DNA from: Dehalococcoidia bacterium
GTDB taxonomy: Bacteria > Chloroflexota > Dehalococcoidia > Bin125
DNA: 64,000 bases
Assembly (NCBI GenBank): GCA_022825855.1
Contig: JAJDWB010000002.1
Span: forward strand, 62,001 to 126,000
Reading direction: 5' to 3'
Shown here: positions 1-10,700 of the stretch, piece by piece
How the letters are laid out: the number at the start of each line of letters is the position of its first letter
Numbering within the stretch: position 1 is the stretch's first letter
Made by a program: the position numbers and the translations under genes
Notes under the pieces: generated by a model
Databases searched by the model: none
Told to the model about the DNA's origin: nothing
The model's input: the letters and a program-made list of their open reading frames with translations, nothing else

Positions 1-921
1 CTGCGCTGGGCCGACGCGCTTCGGGACTTTCCGGCGGACGCCACCCTGGCGCTCAACGTCGACGATCCGCTGATTGCGTCGCTCGAGGCGCGTTGGTCCG
101 GCGACTGTCTGCGCTTCGGCATCGAGGACGCCGATATCCCGCCCGCGCCCGAAGGCGAGATCATGGACGCGGTCTGGGACCCCGAGACCCAGGACGACTT
201 CCGCTACAGCCGGCGCTACTTCGCCCAGCTCGGCCGCTGGCATACCGACGCCGGCGCCCAACGGCCAACCCCGCAGGTCGCCGCCGACCGAATCCTCCCG
301 GGCGAGGACGGGATCGAATTCAGCCTGCGTCTGCCCCAGGGCGAGCGCGCGCTGAGCTTGCCCGCCGAGGGTCTCTACAGCGTCTACAACGCTCTCGCCG
401 CGGCCGCGGCCGCCTCCGCCCTCGATGTCCCGCCCGAGACCATCTGCCGCGCCCTCGAGTCGCACGAGGCCGCCTTTGGGCGGCAGGAGGACCTGCTTGT
501 GGGCGGCCGCCGGGTCCGCGTCCTGCTGGGCAAGAATCCCTCCGGTCTGAATCAGGCTCTGCGCACTCTGCAACGACCGGGCGAACGCCACCACCTGCTT
601 GTCCTGCTCAACGACGGCATCGCCGACGGCGAAGACATCTCCTGGATCTGGGACGTGGACTGGGAGTCCCAGGCGCCGCACTGCCGGACGTTGTGCGTCG
701 GCGGCCATCGCGCCGCGGACATGGCCCTGCGACTGGAGTACGCCGGCTTTCCGCCGCCCGAGGCCGAACCGGCCAGAGACATCGGCAACGCCCTGGCCGA
801 CGCGCTGCGCAGCCTGCCCGAGCAAGAGCGGCTGGTCGTCCTGCCCACCTACACGGCGATGCTCGATGTGCGCCGCCGGCTCGGCGGCATGGGCGCCTCG
901 CGACTCTGGGATGTGGCCTGA
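1..921 (+). CDS. murT: MurT-like lipid II isoglutaminyl synthase subunit (5' end outside window)
   Basis: This is the C-terminal 306 residues of a Mur-ligase-family protein; the frame is open from base 1. The fragment begins inside the central ligase domain (LNVDDPL, then FGIED, typical of MurT) and runs through the C-terminal domain, ending with RLGGMGASRLWDVA. In known systems MurT binds ATP and lipid II, and its partner GatD supplies ammonia to amidate D-Glu of the stem peptide. gatD follows directly with a TGATG overlap, which supports the assignment. Oddity: MurT proteins usually carry a four-cysteine zinc ribbon in the central domain. The aligned segment here (about bases 150-270, around AVWDPETQDD and QLGRWHTDAG) has no cysteines, so the ribbon fold appears to lack its metal site. 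The family assignment is secure; the start cannot be seen. Confidence 0.9.
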   Translation: MRWADALRDFPADATLALNVDDPLIASLEARWSGDCLRFGIEDADIPPAPEGEIMDAVWDPETQDDFRYSRRYFAQLGRWHTDAGAQRPTPQVAADRILPGEDGIEFSLRLPQGERALSLPAEGLYSVYNALAAAAAASALDVPPETICRALESHEAAFGRQEDLLVGGRRVRVLLGKNPSGLNQALRTLQRPGERHHLLVLLNDGIADGEDISWIWDVDWESQAPHCRTLCVGGHRAADMALRLEYAGFPPPEAEPARDIGNALADALRSLPEQERLVVLPTYTAMLDVRRRLGGMGASRLWDVA

Positions 922-1709
922 TGTCCTCCGACACGACTGCCGACCGCCAACTCAACATCGCCGTGCTCTATCCGGAGCTGCTCAACCTCTACGGCGACCG
1001 AGGCAACGCCCGCGCCCTCGAGCGCCGCTGCCAGGCTCGCGGTATCGACGCCTCCGTCACGCCGGTCGACATCGGCGACGACTGGTCGCCCGGCGACACC
1101 GACATCGTCCTTGTCGGCGGCGGACAGGATCGCGAGCAACGCCGCGTCCAGGCCGACCTCCAACAGCGCGGCGCGGAGCTGCGGGAGTACGTCGACGACG
1201 ACGGCGTCGTGCTTGCCGTCTGCGGCGGCTTCCAGTTGTTCGGACACCAGTACCGAGGCTGGGACGGCGAGATCATGGAGGGCATCGGCGTCTTCGACGC
1301 CGTCGCCGCGCATCCGGGCCCGGCGATCCAGCGCTGCGTCGGCAATGTCGTCGCGATCTGGGAGGGCGAGACCGTGGTCGGCTTCGAAAACCACGGCGGG
1401 CGCACCTATCTCAACGAGGGGCAGGAGGCGTTTGCCGACGTCGTCAGCGGTTTCGGCAACAACGGCGGCGACGGGCTCGAAGGGGCGCGGGCCGGCAACG
1501 CCTTCGGCACCTACCTGCATGGCGCGGTCCTGCCCAAGAACCCGCGCCTCGCCGATCGGCTGATCGCCCTCGCCCTCGAGCGGCGCTACGGATCCGACGC
1601 CCCCGAACTCAGCCGGCTCGACGACCGCGCCGCGCTCCGCGCCCACGCCGAAGCGTTGCACGCCGCATTCTCGCCCGGCGAGTCCGCCCTGGGCCGCCGC
1701 TTCGCATAA
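921..1709 (+). CDS. gatD: GatD-like glutamine amidotransferase, partner of MurT
   Basis: The protein has 262 residues and belongs to the CobB/CobQ-like class I glutamine amidotransferases. It hydrolyses glutamine and passes ammonia to MurT for amidation of lipid II. The nucleophile is Cys101 in VLAVCGGFQLFG, and the catalytic His200 lies in GTYLHGAVLPKNP. The N-terminal LNIAVLYPELLNLYGDRGN is typical of GatD. The ATG at 921 overlaps the murT stop (TGATG), implying translational coupling, and length matches the family. A longer upstream extension of this frame runs antiparallel to family expectations and is arginine-rich, so I reject it as part of the gene. Confidence 0.94.
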   Translation: MSSDTTADRQLNIAVLYPELLNLYGDRGNARALERRCQARGIDASVTPVDIGDDWSPGDTDIVLVGGGQDREQRRVQADLQQRGAELREYVDDDGVVLAVCGGFQLFGHQYRGWDGEIMEGIGVFDAVAAHPGPAIQRCVGNVVAIWEGETVVGFENHGGRTYLNEGQEAFADVVSGFGNNGGDGLEGARAGNAFGTYLHGAVLPKNPRLADRLIALALERRYGSDAPELSRLDDRAALRAHAEALHAAFSPGESALGRRFA

Positions 1710-1750
1710 CCTAGAGTTCCAACACAGGCACCTGGATTCAAGGAACCGAT

Positions 1751-1969
1751 ATGGCCGCGACCAGCACGTTGACCCGCACCGCACCCGACATCTCCTGCGA
1801 ACACTGCGTCAACGCGATCACCGGCGCGCTCACCGCCATCAACGGCGTATCCAGCGTTTCCGTGGACGTCGAGGGCAAGCGAGTGGACGTCAGCTACGAC
1901 GCCGACTCCGCTTCGGCCGACCAGATCGATGCCGCGTTGGAGGAGGAAGGCTATCCCCCGCTCCGATAG
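1751..1969 (+). CDS. Heavy-metal-associated (HMA) domain protein, CopZ-like
   Basis: This is a 72-residue single-domain protein. It has the HMA ferredoxin-like fold pattern, with the metal-binding loop DISCEHCVNAI (CxxC at residues 16 and 19) and the usual GV..V.V(D/E)..... V.Y spacing. Such proteins bind Cu(I) or other soft metals and deliver them to P-type ATPases or regulators. No ATPase or regulator lies next to it, so the metal and partner are unknown. It begins 41 bases after gatD, and its 3' end overlaps the possible start of the M23 peptidase gene. Length is normal for a stand-alone chaperone. Confidence 0.88.
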   Translation: MAATSTLTRTAPDISCEHCVNAITGALTAINGVSSVSVDVEGKRVDVSYDADSASADQIDAALEEEGYPPLR

Positions 1970-2924
1970 CCCCTGGACGCCGCAGGGCGCCGGCAATGGA
2001 CTCCCGCCTCCCCGCGGCGTGCGACGACGCTCCTACTCCGACGATCAGGGCGGATGGCTGATCGGACCGACCTGGCTCTACATCTCGCTGGCCGTCGCCA
2101 TCTTTGTCGCCGCCGCCGCTCTGGCCATCGTCCGCGCGTCCGGCTCCAACGACGACGCATCCCAGGCCGCTGCCCAGCCTCAGCCCGGCGCGCAGGAGAG
2201 CTCCGTCACCCAGGTCGCGACCCAAGCGCCGCAGGCCGGGCAGCAGACCGCGGACCCCGATCAGGCGCAACAGGCCGCCGCAGTCGAGCCGCAGGACCAG
2301 CAGCAGGATGCGACGGTCCAGCCGGGTCCGCAGCAGGCCGAGTCAACCACCGACGCCGATCACCCGCTGCGCGGCTTCCGCCTGCCGATCGCCGGCGCCT
2401 GCGTCAGCCAGCACGAGGGCCATCTGCCCGGCGCCGATCGCGCCTACCGCAACCACGGGGTGCACGAAGGTCTCGACTTCTACCAGTGGGCCTCCTGCAC
2501 CACCGTTGACGAGCTCACGCCGATCCTCGCCGCCAAGGCTGGCGTCGTGATTCGCGCCGACCTCGACTACGTCGACATCACGCCCGCCGACTGGGCCCGC
2601 TTCGAAGCCGCCAACTGGGAGGGCGAGGCGATCCTCGACGAACTCCGCGGCCGCCAGGTCTGGATCGACCACGGCCGCGGGGTTGTCACCCGCTACGCGC
2701 ACCTCTCCGCGATCGCCCAGGGCATCGGCGTCGGCGTCGAAGTCGAGCCGGGCCAGATCATCGGCTACCCCGGCGAATCCGGCCAGCGCGAGGTCTACAC
2801 CGACGAGAACGACGTGCACTTGCACTTCGAGATCCGCATCGCCGACGGCTGGCTTGGACAGGGCGAGACTCCCCAGCAGAGCCGCCAACGCTACCTCGAC
2901 GCCTTCGGCCTCTCCGGCAACTAA
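1929..2924 (+). CDS. Membrane-anchored M23 (LytM-type) metallopeptidase
   Basis: The protein has 331 residues from this ATG, or 301 from a GTG at 2019, which avoids most of the overlap with the upstream gene. One membrane segment (LIGPTWLYISLAVAIFVAAA) is followed by a Gln/Pro/Ala-rich low-complexity linker and then an M23 domain. The zinc site is complete: H179-x3-D183 (HEGLD) and H297-x-H299 (HLHFE), with the family strand VWIDHGRGVVTRYAHLS and the turn PGQIIGYPGESG between. M23 enzymes cut peptidoglycan cross-links outside the membrane. The linker suggests the domain reaches into the cell wall. The two peptidoglycan genes upstream (murT, gatD) fit a wall-related neighbourhood, though operon membership is uncertain. 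Confidence 0.85.
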   Translation: MPRWRRKAIPRSDSPWTPQGAGNGLPPPRGVRRRSYSDDQGGWLIGPTWLYISLAVAIFVAAAALAIVRASGSNDDASQAAAQPQPGAQESSVTQVATQAPQAGQQTADPDQAQQAAAVEPQDQQQDATVQPGPQQAESTTDADHPLRGFRLPIAGACVSQHEGHLPGADRAYRNHGVHEGLDFYQWASCTTVDELTPILAAKAGVVIRADLDYVDITPADWARFEAANWEGEAILDELRGRQVWIDHGRGVVTRYAHLSAIAQGIGVGVEVEPGQIIGYPGESGQREVYTDENDVHLHFEIRIADGWLGQGETPQQSRQRYLDAFGLSGN

Positions 2925-3158
2925 CGCTCGCTCACATCGTTCACGATCCCCAGCGACTCACGCGGTTGTGCAGTCTGTCAACCTCGACACAGCACAAGAA
3001 CTACACGCAACACGAGCCGTGATCACATACGAAGAGTACGGCGGTTGCTGTATCACTCACTAGTGAGCGCATGGAAGCAACGCAATCAGACGCAGTTGAC
3101 TCTGGTGGATGACGCTGCTGCCCAGGGCTTGAAGCAGGACTGGCGCGACCAGTCTCGT

Positions 3159-3164
3159 AGGAGG
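3159..3164 (+). promoter_or_regulatory. Shine-Dalgarno AGGAGG of the membrane protein gene
   Basis: AGGAGG lies eight bases upstream of the ATG at 3173. It is a perfect Shine-Dalgarno sequence and fixes that start over other candidates. Confidence 0.7.
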
Positions 3165-3172
3165 CCTTAACC

Positions 3173-4066
3173 ATGGCACAGAAGCCACAGCTCGATCCAG
3201 TGTCTACTCGCATCATCTACCGCTTTGGCTGGCTCACGCTTTCACTGATCATGATTCTGACCGCCTATGGAGTAGGCATGGCCCTGGCAGACACGGGCGC
3301 CGAACCGCGCTCTCAAGGCATCACGTCGCCATCAATCTTGCAGATCGCCGTGCTGCTGATCCTCCCGGTCGTCCTCCTGGCGGCTTGGTGTTGGCACAAG
3401 CAGCATGAGCGGATCGCGGCGCTTCGCGAGTCTAACCTTGGTCCCTGGCTGCCGCTGCTCCTGACGGGGTCGGTCGTGGCGCCGCTCCTGATCGTCTCGC
3501 TGTTCGCAGGGATGTGGGAGGCGGCGACGGGAACGAGTGTCCAGAGGTCAGATCTCGGCCTCGACATTCAGAGTTGGTTGTTCTTCGCATCCGTGGCGGC
3601 CGTCCTGGTGTTCTGGTCACCGTTCTTTCCGCGACTCATCGCAACGTTGGTTGGAATGGCAGCGGGCGCTGGCCTGTTCCTCCTCCTTGGCCTCGTCTTC
3701 TTTGAGTCGTTCCTCACGGAGCCTCGGATACCCGAGGAGTACAAGTCGCTCGGCTTTGACCTGAGCGTGCTCAGCGGCGTCTCCGGGGCAGCCACGTTGC
3801 TGGGATTGACGCTGCTCAGCAGAGACAAGTGGTCGGTAATCTGGCTGCTGCTCGGTCTCGGGATATGCGCGTTGCCCTGGCTGACCTGGCCGCTGCTGAT
3901 CCTATCCATGCCAGCGTTTGTGCTCGGGCTGCTCGCGCTGGTGCTTACCGACAGGATTCGCCTTCGCGCGCATCCGCTGGCATGCGCCGCCGTCAGCGCG
4001 CTGCTCGCCGCGGGTCTCTCGGCCTTCGGTGCGGCGATCGGCAGCGCCTGGACCGTCAGCACCTGA
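3173..4066 (+). CDS. Polytopic membrane protein of unknown function
   Basis: I do not recognise this 297-residue protein. About seven or eight hydrophobic segments are visible: residues near 20-38, 55-72, 92-112, 135-150, 155-178, 195-215, 223-255 and 275-292. They are joined by short polar loops, and there is no signal peptide cleavage motif. There are no catalytic motifs, no ABC or transporter signatures and no extracellular domain. The gene stands alone between a 248-base spacer and a 213-base spacer. Base composition is somewhat lower in GC than the flanking genes. It could be a small transporter subunit or a structural membrane protein. Confidence 0.7.
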   Translation: MAQKPQLDPVSTRIIYRFGWLTLSLIMILTAYGVGMALADTGAEPRSQGITSPSILQIAVLLILPVVLLAAWCWHKQHERIAALRESNLGPWLPLLLTGSVVAPLLIVSLFAGMWEAATGTSVQRSDLGLDIQSWLFFASVAAVLVFWSPFFPRLIATLVGMAAGAGLFLLLGLVFFESFLTEPRIPEEYKSLGFDLSVLSGVSGAATLLGLTLLSRDKWSVIWLLLGLGICALPWLTWPLLILSMPAFVLGLLALVLTDRIRLRAHPLACAAVSALLAAGLSAFGAAIGSAWTVST

Positions 4067-4279
4067 GCTGCATCCAATAGGACTTGGGACTCGTTCTGCC
4101 GCACAGTGCGGGCGCGACCTCCGCATTCGTGCTTTGCTCGGGCGTGCGATCTTTCGGTCGCTTCACAGCATTGGAGCTGCATCCAGAAGCCGACAGAGGG
4201 GGACACGAACAACACGGCACTCGCTGTATCGAACGCTGGAAGAGCTACAGGAATCGTGCCGCGACCTGACGGGCGCCCG

Positions 4280-4558
4280 CTACGTCTCCCGGCCCGGAAG
4301 GTAGGGCGAGTCTGACTCGGCCTGCGATTGGGAGCTGGGGAAATCCTCCAGCCCCAGCGATCTCGCGGGCAGGAGTTCTCGCTTGAGCGAGCGGATCTCT
4401 TCGGCCAGCGACCTCACGTCGGCACGCAGCGCTTCCAGCGCCGACTGCACGTCCTCCTGTTGATCGTCCAGCGCGTCAAAGCGCCGATGCATGTCGGCCA
4501 GCGACACCTGGATCCTGGCGGCCAGGTCCTGTTGCTCGGCGGAACGATGCTCGCTCAT
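4280..4558 (-). CDS. Small coiled-coil protein of unknown function
   Basis: A 92-residue protein is read from the ATG that begins MSEHRSAEQQ. Its middle (about residues 10-65) is a charged heptad-like helix with alternating Leu/Ala and Glu/Arg/Asp, predicted coiled coil. The tail is Ser/Gln-rich and ends PYLPGRET. A longer in-frame N-terminus is Cys-rich and rejected, because the same DNA encodes a better hydrophobic micro-ORF in another frame. No function can be assigned. It lies between the unknown membrane protein gene and the giant adhesin gene, and follows the micro-ORF by 13 bases. Confidence 0.5.
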   Translation of the reverse strand: MSEHRSAEQQDLAARIQVSLADMHRRFDALDDQQEDVQSALEALRADVRSLAEEIRSLKRELLPARSLGLEDFPSSQSQAESDSPYLPGRET

Positions 4559-4571
4559 GGACGCTCGCCGT

Positions 4572-4646
4572 TCAGCAGCCGCGCAGCATGACGCCGGCTG
4601 CCGCAGCCAGCAGCAACATGACGACAATCGGGAGAAGCTGGGTCAT
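4572..4646 (-). CDS. Possible 24-residue single-span membrane peptide
   Basis: ATG at 4646 opens a 24-codon frame, MTQLLPIVVMLLLAAAAGVM followed by LRGC and a stop. It is almost entirely one hydrophobic helix with a polar start and an Arg near the end, like many bacterial membrane micropeptides. The coiled-coil gene starts 13 bases after its stop, so the two could be co-translated. There is no strong ribosome binding site, and it is too short for statistical support, so this is tentative. Confidence 0.3.
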   Translation of the reverse strand: MTQLLPIVVMLLLAAAAGVMLRGC

Positions 4647-4715
4647 GGCATTCCAACGTCCGGCCGCGTGCGCAACAGCCGCGCCGGCTGCGCAGGCTTG
4701 AGGAGCGTGTGTTCG

Positions 4716-7700
4716 TCAGTTGCGCTGCAGGAATCGAAGGTGGACCCAGGACCAGGACGGGCCGGGACCCTGGGCGAAGACCCAGCCGTTGCAGCGGCCG
4801 ACGCCCTCGCGCAGCACGGTCAACGACCGGCCTTCCGACCAGCCGCTGCGGCTGAGCCGTGCGTCGCTGCGGCAATCGGAGCGCAGCGCCACGCCCTGAC
4901 CGGCGGTGTTGACCACGACGGCGCTGGTCATGTCGCTGGCGGCGATCGCGAACGGTTGCGCCGTTCCGCTTTCGTCGACGTAGCGCGAGTGGACCCAGGA
5001 CTCCACCCCGTCGGGGCCCTGCGCGTACAGCCAGTCCGCGCAACGGCCTGTGCCGTCGCGCCGGATGTTGATCGCGTCGCCTTCGAGCCAGCCGAAGCGG
5101 GTCGTGATGCCGGCGTCCACACGGCAGTCGTCGCGGTGGAACACGCCGACCAGGCCGGTGTTGACGATTACGCCCAAACGCACGGCCGACTTCTGCTCGG
5201 CCGACGCCGTCTCATCCGTCTCGCCTGACTCCTCTGCTCCGGTGGACTCCTGCGGCTGTTCGGTCTCGGGCTCGGCCGGATCGTCCGACTCGGCGGCAGG
5301 CTGTTCGGTCTGCGCCTCGGCGTCCTGGGTGCGAACCCGCGCGATCAGCGGCGTGGCCGCGGGCAAACCCTCGGTGAACAGCGAGCGGAAGGCGCCGTTG
5401 CGGATCTCCGAGCGGCCGAACTCGTAGCTGACCAGGCCGTGCTCGTCGAAGGCGTAGAAGGTCTGGACGTTGTGGCGCAGCCCGCAGACGGCCAGCTCGC
5501 TGACGCTGCCGCCGGCGAAGACCACCAGGTTGTCGCCCACAGCCGGCGCCCGGTCGAAGCAGTTTTCTCCGCTCCAATCGAGCGGCGCGGTCGCGGCGTC
5601 GGACGACGCCGCGTCGGCAGCGACCCAGAGCGGCGTCATGGCCGGCACGGTGTCCGCGAACTGTCCGGTGAAGGCGCGATTGACCAGCTCCGGCGCCAGC
5701 GGACCGAAGGCCCGGTAGCGGCCGCCCTCAAGCGTCCAGGCCGCCTCGACGCCGCGGCGCTGCAGGCAGGCGCTCAGTTGCTCCGCGCTGCCGCCGCCAA
5801 ACAGGACCAGGCTGAAGCCGCGGTGCAGCGCGCCGCGCAGACAGTCTGCCGCGGTCTCGACCAGGACCACCGTCTTCGGCTGCTCGTCCGACTCCGCCTC
5901 GTCGACGGTCTCGACGGTCTCGGCTTCCTCTTCCTCCGACTCCGTCGCCGCGCCGATGCCGATGGCGAACGGCGAGAACTCCGTCGTCTCGGCGCAGAGC
6001 AGGGTGACGCCCTCGATCTCCACGATCTGAGAGCCGGACAGCGGGGTCCAGCCGCTGGGGTCGTCGAAGTGCAGCAGCGACAGCGGGGATGCTCCCGCCT
6101 GTTCGAGAGTCTCGTCACTGAGCGGCAAGCAGACCGTCGCCTGCTCAGCCAGCAGCGTGATTGGTTGACCGCCGCTGCCGCGCAGCGTGATGGTGACGAT
6201 GGGCTGACTGCCCGCAATGGGGATGTCCTGCGGCGCGGCGTCGGCGATCTGCTGATCTGTCTCGGTCTCAAACGACAACGCCTGGAGCTGGTTGATCGCA
6301 TCGTCGCTGGCGGAGATGACCAATCGCACGCCGATGCTGCCCTCGTCGGTCGTGACGACGACACTCAGCAACCGACCGTTGATCGTCAGCCGCACGTTGC
6401 CCTGGCCCGCCGCGACCACGGTCAGCGTCAACTCGCCCGGCGTCTCGGCGCGGATCGTGACCGGCACGATCTGCGGCTGACCGCGGCCAGCGCTGCCGGT
6501 AGAGCCGGTCGTCGTGCCAGCACTGCCGGTAGAGCCGGTCGTCGTGCCAGTCTGAGTGCCCCGCGTCGGCGGCGTCAGTTCGTCGCCGCGCTGTCCGCGC
6601 AGACCGATCAGGCTCGGGTATTCGTCACCATCCGTGTCTTCATCATCGAAGTCCCAGATGGTTGTCGACCAGCCGCTGTAGATGCCGGTATTGGTAGTCG
6701 GTGACTGCAGTTGCGCCGTCGTCTTGCCCAGGTCGGCGTCGACATCGCCCTGGCCCGCGCCGTTGCTCCGGCCCGACGTCTCGGTGTCCCAGTAGGAGGC
6801 GCTGATCGGTCCGCCCGACTGCCGGCCGATGAGGCCGCCCACGTGCGGGAACCCGTCCCGCTCCGCCACCGCACCGGTGGCGTAGCTGTTGGTGATGTGC
6901 CCGCCGCCGCTGTTGTCGCCCACCAATCCTCCGGAGAGGCTGTGGCCCGTCACGCTGCTGGTCGCGTAGGCGTTGCTTACCGTGCCCGCATTCCGTCCCA
7001 CGAGGCCGCCCAGCAGCGACGGGGTCGCCCGATCGGATCCCTCCGTGACCGTGACGCCTGCCACGGCCGCCGCCGAGTAGCTGGCCGTAACCAGGCCGCT
7101 GTTGGCGCCCACCAGGCCGCCCACGACCGCGTTGCCGGTCACCGAGCCCGTGGCGAAGGCCTGCTCGACCGTCCCGGCATTCTGGCCGACCAGCGCGCCG
7201 ACCGTCGAACGGCCCGTCACGCTCGCGTCGACGAGGCCGATGTTGCTCACCTTGCCGCCGCTGCCCAGCGCCCCGAACAGGCCGACGAACTGCCGGTCCG
7301 CCTTGCTGATGCGCAGTCCGAAGATGGCGTTGCCGTTGCCCTCGAACACGGCGGTGAAGGCGTCCGGCTCGTCCGCGGGCTCCACGTCGCCGCCGATCGG
7401 CGTCCAGTTGCCCGAGAGCGTGAGATCCTTCGACAGCTCGTAGCCCGTGCACGTCGTGCCCGACGGACAGGCCGAGCCGCCCGCCGACGCAAGCGGACTG
7501 AACCCGTCGTCGTTCTCACGGTCGTCAACCCGGCCGTCGCCGTCCAGGTCGTAGCGCACCGCGTTGAGCTGCGCCTGCGTCGTGATCTCGATCAGACCGT
7601 CGCCGTCGGCGTCGCGGTTGACCATGACTTCTTGAACCAGGCTGCGCCGCGCCTCGGCGCCGTCCAGCAGCACGACCACCTCATAGCGGTAGGTCGGACC

Positions 7701-10700
7701 ACTGTTCACCGTGTCGTCGTCGTAGAACGGCTGGCTCAGACCACTCGCAATCTCCGCGTCGTTGCGCAGGACCTGGTACGTGATCGTCGCACGGTCGGGC
7801 CAGACATCGACGATCTCGGTCCAGCCCAGATTGACCTCGCTCAGGTCCGCCGACGGCGCAGCCTGCGTGATGGTCGGCCACTCGCGCAACTGCACGCCGA
7901 ACTCCTGCCACGTCGCCGTCTGGTCGGCGTCGCGGGTCGAGTCGACCTTCAGCGCCGGGAACTGCAACTCGGAGCCGAAGTCCCACGTGGCGGCGGACCA
8001 ATTCGAGTAGATGCCGCCCGCGCCGGAGCGCAGCTCCGCGCCCGTCTTGCCGACGACGTTGGACACGTCCGTCATGTCGCCCCGAGTTCCGGCCGTGACA
8101 TCCGAGTTCTGAACGACGTCGGTGTCGTAGTAGCTGTGCTCGACTGTCGGCGTGTTGTTCCCGACCCAGCCGACGACGCCCGCCTCGCTCGCGCTGCCGT
8201 GCGAGTTCGTGATCTTGACACTGGCGTAGCCTCGGCGCAGGTGGGACGAGCCGCCGTCGATCCGACCGATCAGCCCGCCGACGTTGACGCCGGCGCCGCT
8301 GACCGAGCCGACCGCGTAGATGTCGGACACCTGGCCATGGTTCCAGCCGATCACCGCGCCGACTTCGCGCGTGCCCTTGACCGAGCCGGTCACGTAGCTG
8401 GTCACGACGTTGCCGTGACTTGTGCCCACCAGCGCGCCGACTTCTGCGCCAGCGTTGACGATGTTGACGTTCAAGAGGCCGAGGTTGCTGATCACCACGA
8501 ACTGCGAGGTCGCGCCGAACAGGCCGACATCGCTCTCGCCGGCGCGATCGATGTAGAGGTTCGAGATCGAGTGGCCGTTGCCCTCGAAGAAGTTCGAGTT
8601 GTAGGGAGTCGTCCCATCGCCGATCGGGTCCCAACCGTCGCCGCCGTTCCAGTAGGCGTCGCCCGCGTCGGCCCTGCCGTTGCCGTTGGTGTCGAAGTCG
8701 AGGTCGGCGAACAACTCATAGCCCTCGCACGTGGTCCCAGTCGGGCAGACCACACCGTTCTCCGGGTTGCTGAAGGCCGCGCTGTACGCAGCCTCGTCGC
8801 CCTGCGCGACCTGTCCGTTGCCGTCGAGGTCGTAACGCACGGCATTCAGTTGTTCAATCGTGTGAATCTCGATCAGACCGTCGCCGTCCGAGTCGTAGGT
8901 CGTCGTCTCGTCGTCCGACACGTTGACCGTGACCGTCTGATCGCCCACGTCATCGAACTCGTCCGAGCTGCTCGCGTCGACGACCGAGGCCGTGATCGTG
9001 ACCGTCTCGCTGACCGGGTTGTTGTCCTGCCGCGCCCGCACCGTGACCGTCCGCGCGTCGTCCCAGTTGCCGGCGCTGAACGTCACCGACGACGGCGAGA
9101 CCGTCACCGAGTCGGTGTTGTCGCTGACCAGCGAAATCCGCACGCTGCCCCGAGCCGGCGCCGCCGTCAGCTCGACTGTGAATGTGCCGGACTCGCCCTC
9201 GTCGACGTCGAGGCTGCTCTCGCTGAGCGTGAAGCCGGCCCGATCGTTGTCGCTGACGCTCACGTCGAGCGTGGCGCTGGGCGCGCTGCGGTACTCCGAC
9301 GCGCTGCGTCCGCCGACCACGCTGTGCGTGATCGTCCCGTGGTCGTCGACCGCGTCGTCGTCCTGCTCGCCGGTCACCCTGACCGTCTGCGTCGTCCCCC
9401 AGTTGTCGCTGGTGAAGGTCAGCTCGTTCCGGTCGACCGTGACGCCGCTGGTCGAGCTGGGGCTGACCCGCACGACCACATCGGCGCTCGGCGCGACGTT
9501 GAGCACGACCGTGTACTCCTGCGTCCCGCCCTCGTTGATCGGACTGAGTTCGGTCAGCGTGATGCCCGGCGTGTCGTTGTCCTCGATCGTCAGCCGCAAG
9601 TTCGAGATCTCCCCGGCGGCGTGGTTGTTGGTCGCCGTCGCGCTGACGTCAATCCGCTCATCCAGGCTGTCGTCGTCCTCGGCTGCCGCGATGTCGACCG
9701 AGCCCGAGCTTGTCAGTGAGCCGGCGGGAATCGTCAGCGTCGTGCCGGTTTGCCTGAAGTCGCCCGCCTCGGCCGTATCCGGCGGCTGGCCCGGAGCAAA
9801 CGCCGACGACACCGTGATCGTCGTCGCCGCGCTCGACGGCCGGTTCATCGTCGCCGTCACCGTCGCCGAGTTGTTCGGCCCCGAACTCTCGGTAATCGTC
9901 GTCCGCGACAGCGCCAGCGTGATCTCCGGCGTCGGATCGTCGTCCGTGATCATCAGTTGGATCGGATCGGCGGGATGGACGTTGTCATCGGGGTTCGTCA
10001 ACGTCACGGCAACATCGACCGACTGGGTCGGCTCGTCCGTCTGGTCCTGGTGCGCGCGCAGGGTGAACGACGTCGTTGACTGCGTTGCGGGAATCGTGCG
10101 GCTGGCCGGTGAAACGGTGTAGGCGTTGTTGGCGTTGACGCTGACCGTGGTTGCGCCAGCCCGCGTCACGCCCTCCGAGTCGGTCAGGGTGACGGTCAGC
10201 GTGATCGTCCGGCCCTCGCCAACCGACTCGTCGCCGCTCAGGCTGAGTTCCGTCGTGATCGGCGGACTGTCGTTGTCGTTGATCGCAATCGTCGCCTCAT
10301 TGACGGTGAAGCCGGTCGCGTCGCCTGTGACTCGCGCCGTCTCGCCGCCGTCGAAGTCGATGTCGTCGACCGCCGTGATCTGGAACGTCGTCGTGCCAGT
10401 GTTGCCGTTCGCGGGGATCGTCAACGAGATGGTGCCCGAGCCCAGCGTGAAGTCTTGAGGAATGCTTGCGATGCTGTTGCCATTGCCGCCGCCCACGACC
10501 GAGATTGCGACCGTCGTATCCGCATCCAGCGCCTTGCCGCCGACCCAGGCGCCGGTCACCGTGACCGTCTTCTGAGTCGTGTCGTCCTCGCTGATCGACG
10601 CCGTATCGACGCCGAGTTGGATCGTGGTCGGACGCGGATCGTCGTCCTCAATCTTCCCAACCGTATGACCATCGGGGTCGAACCCATTACCCAGCATGGC

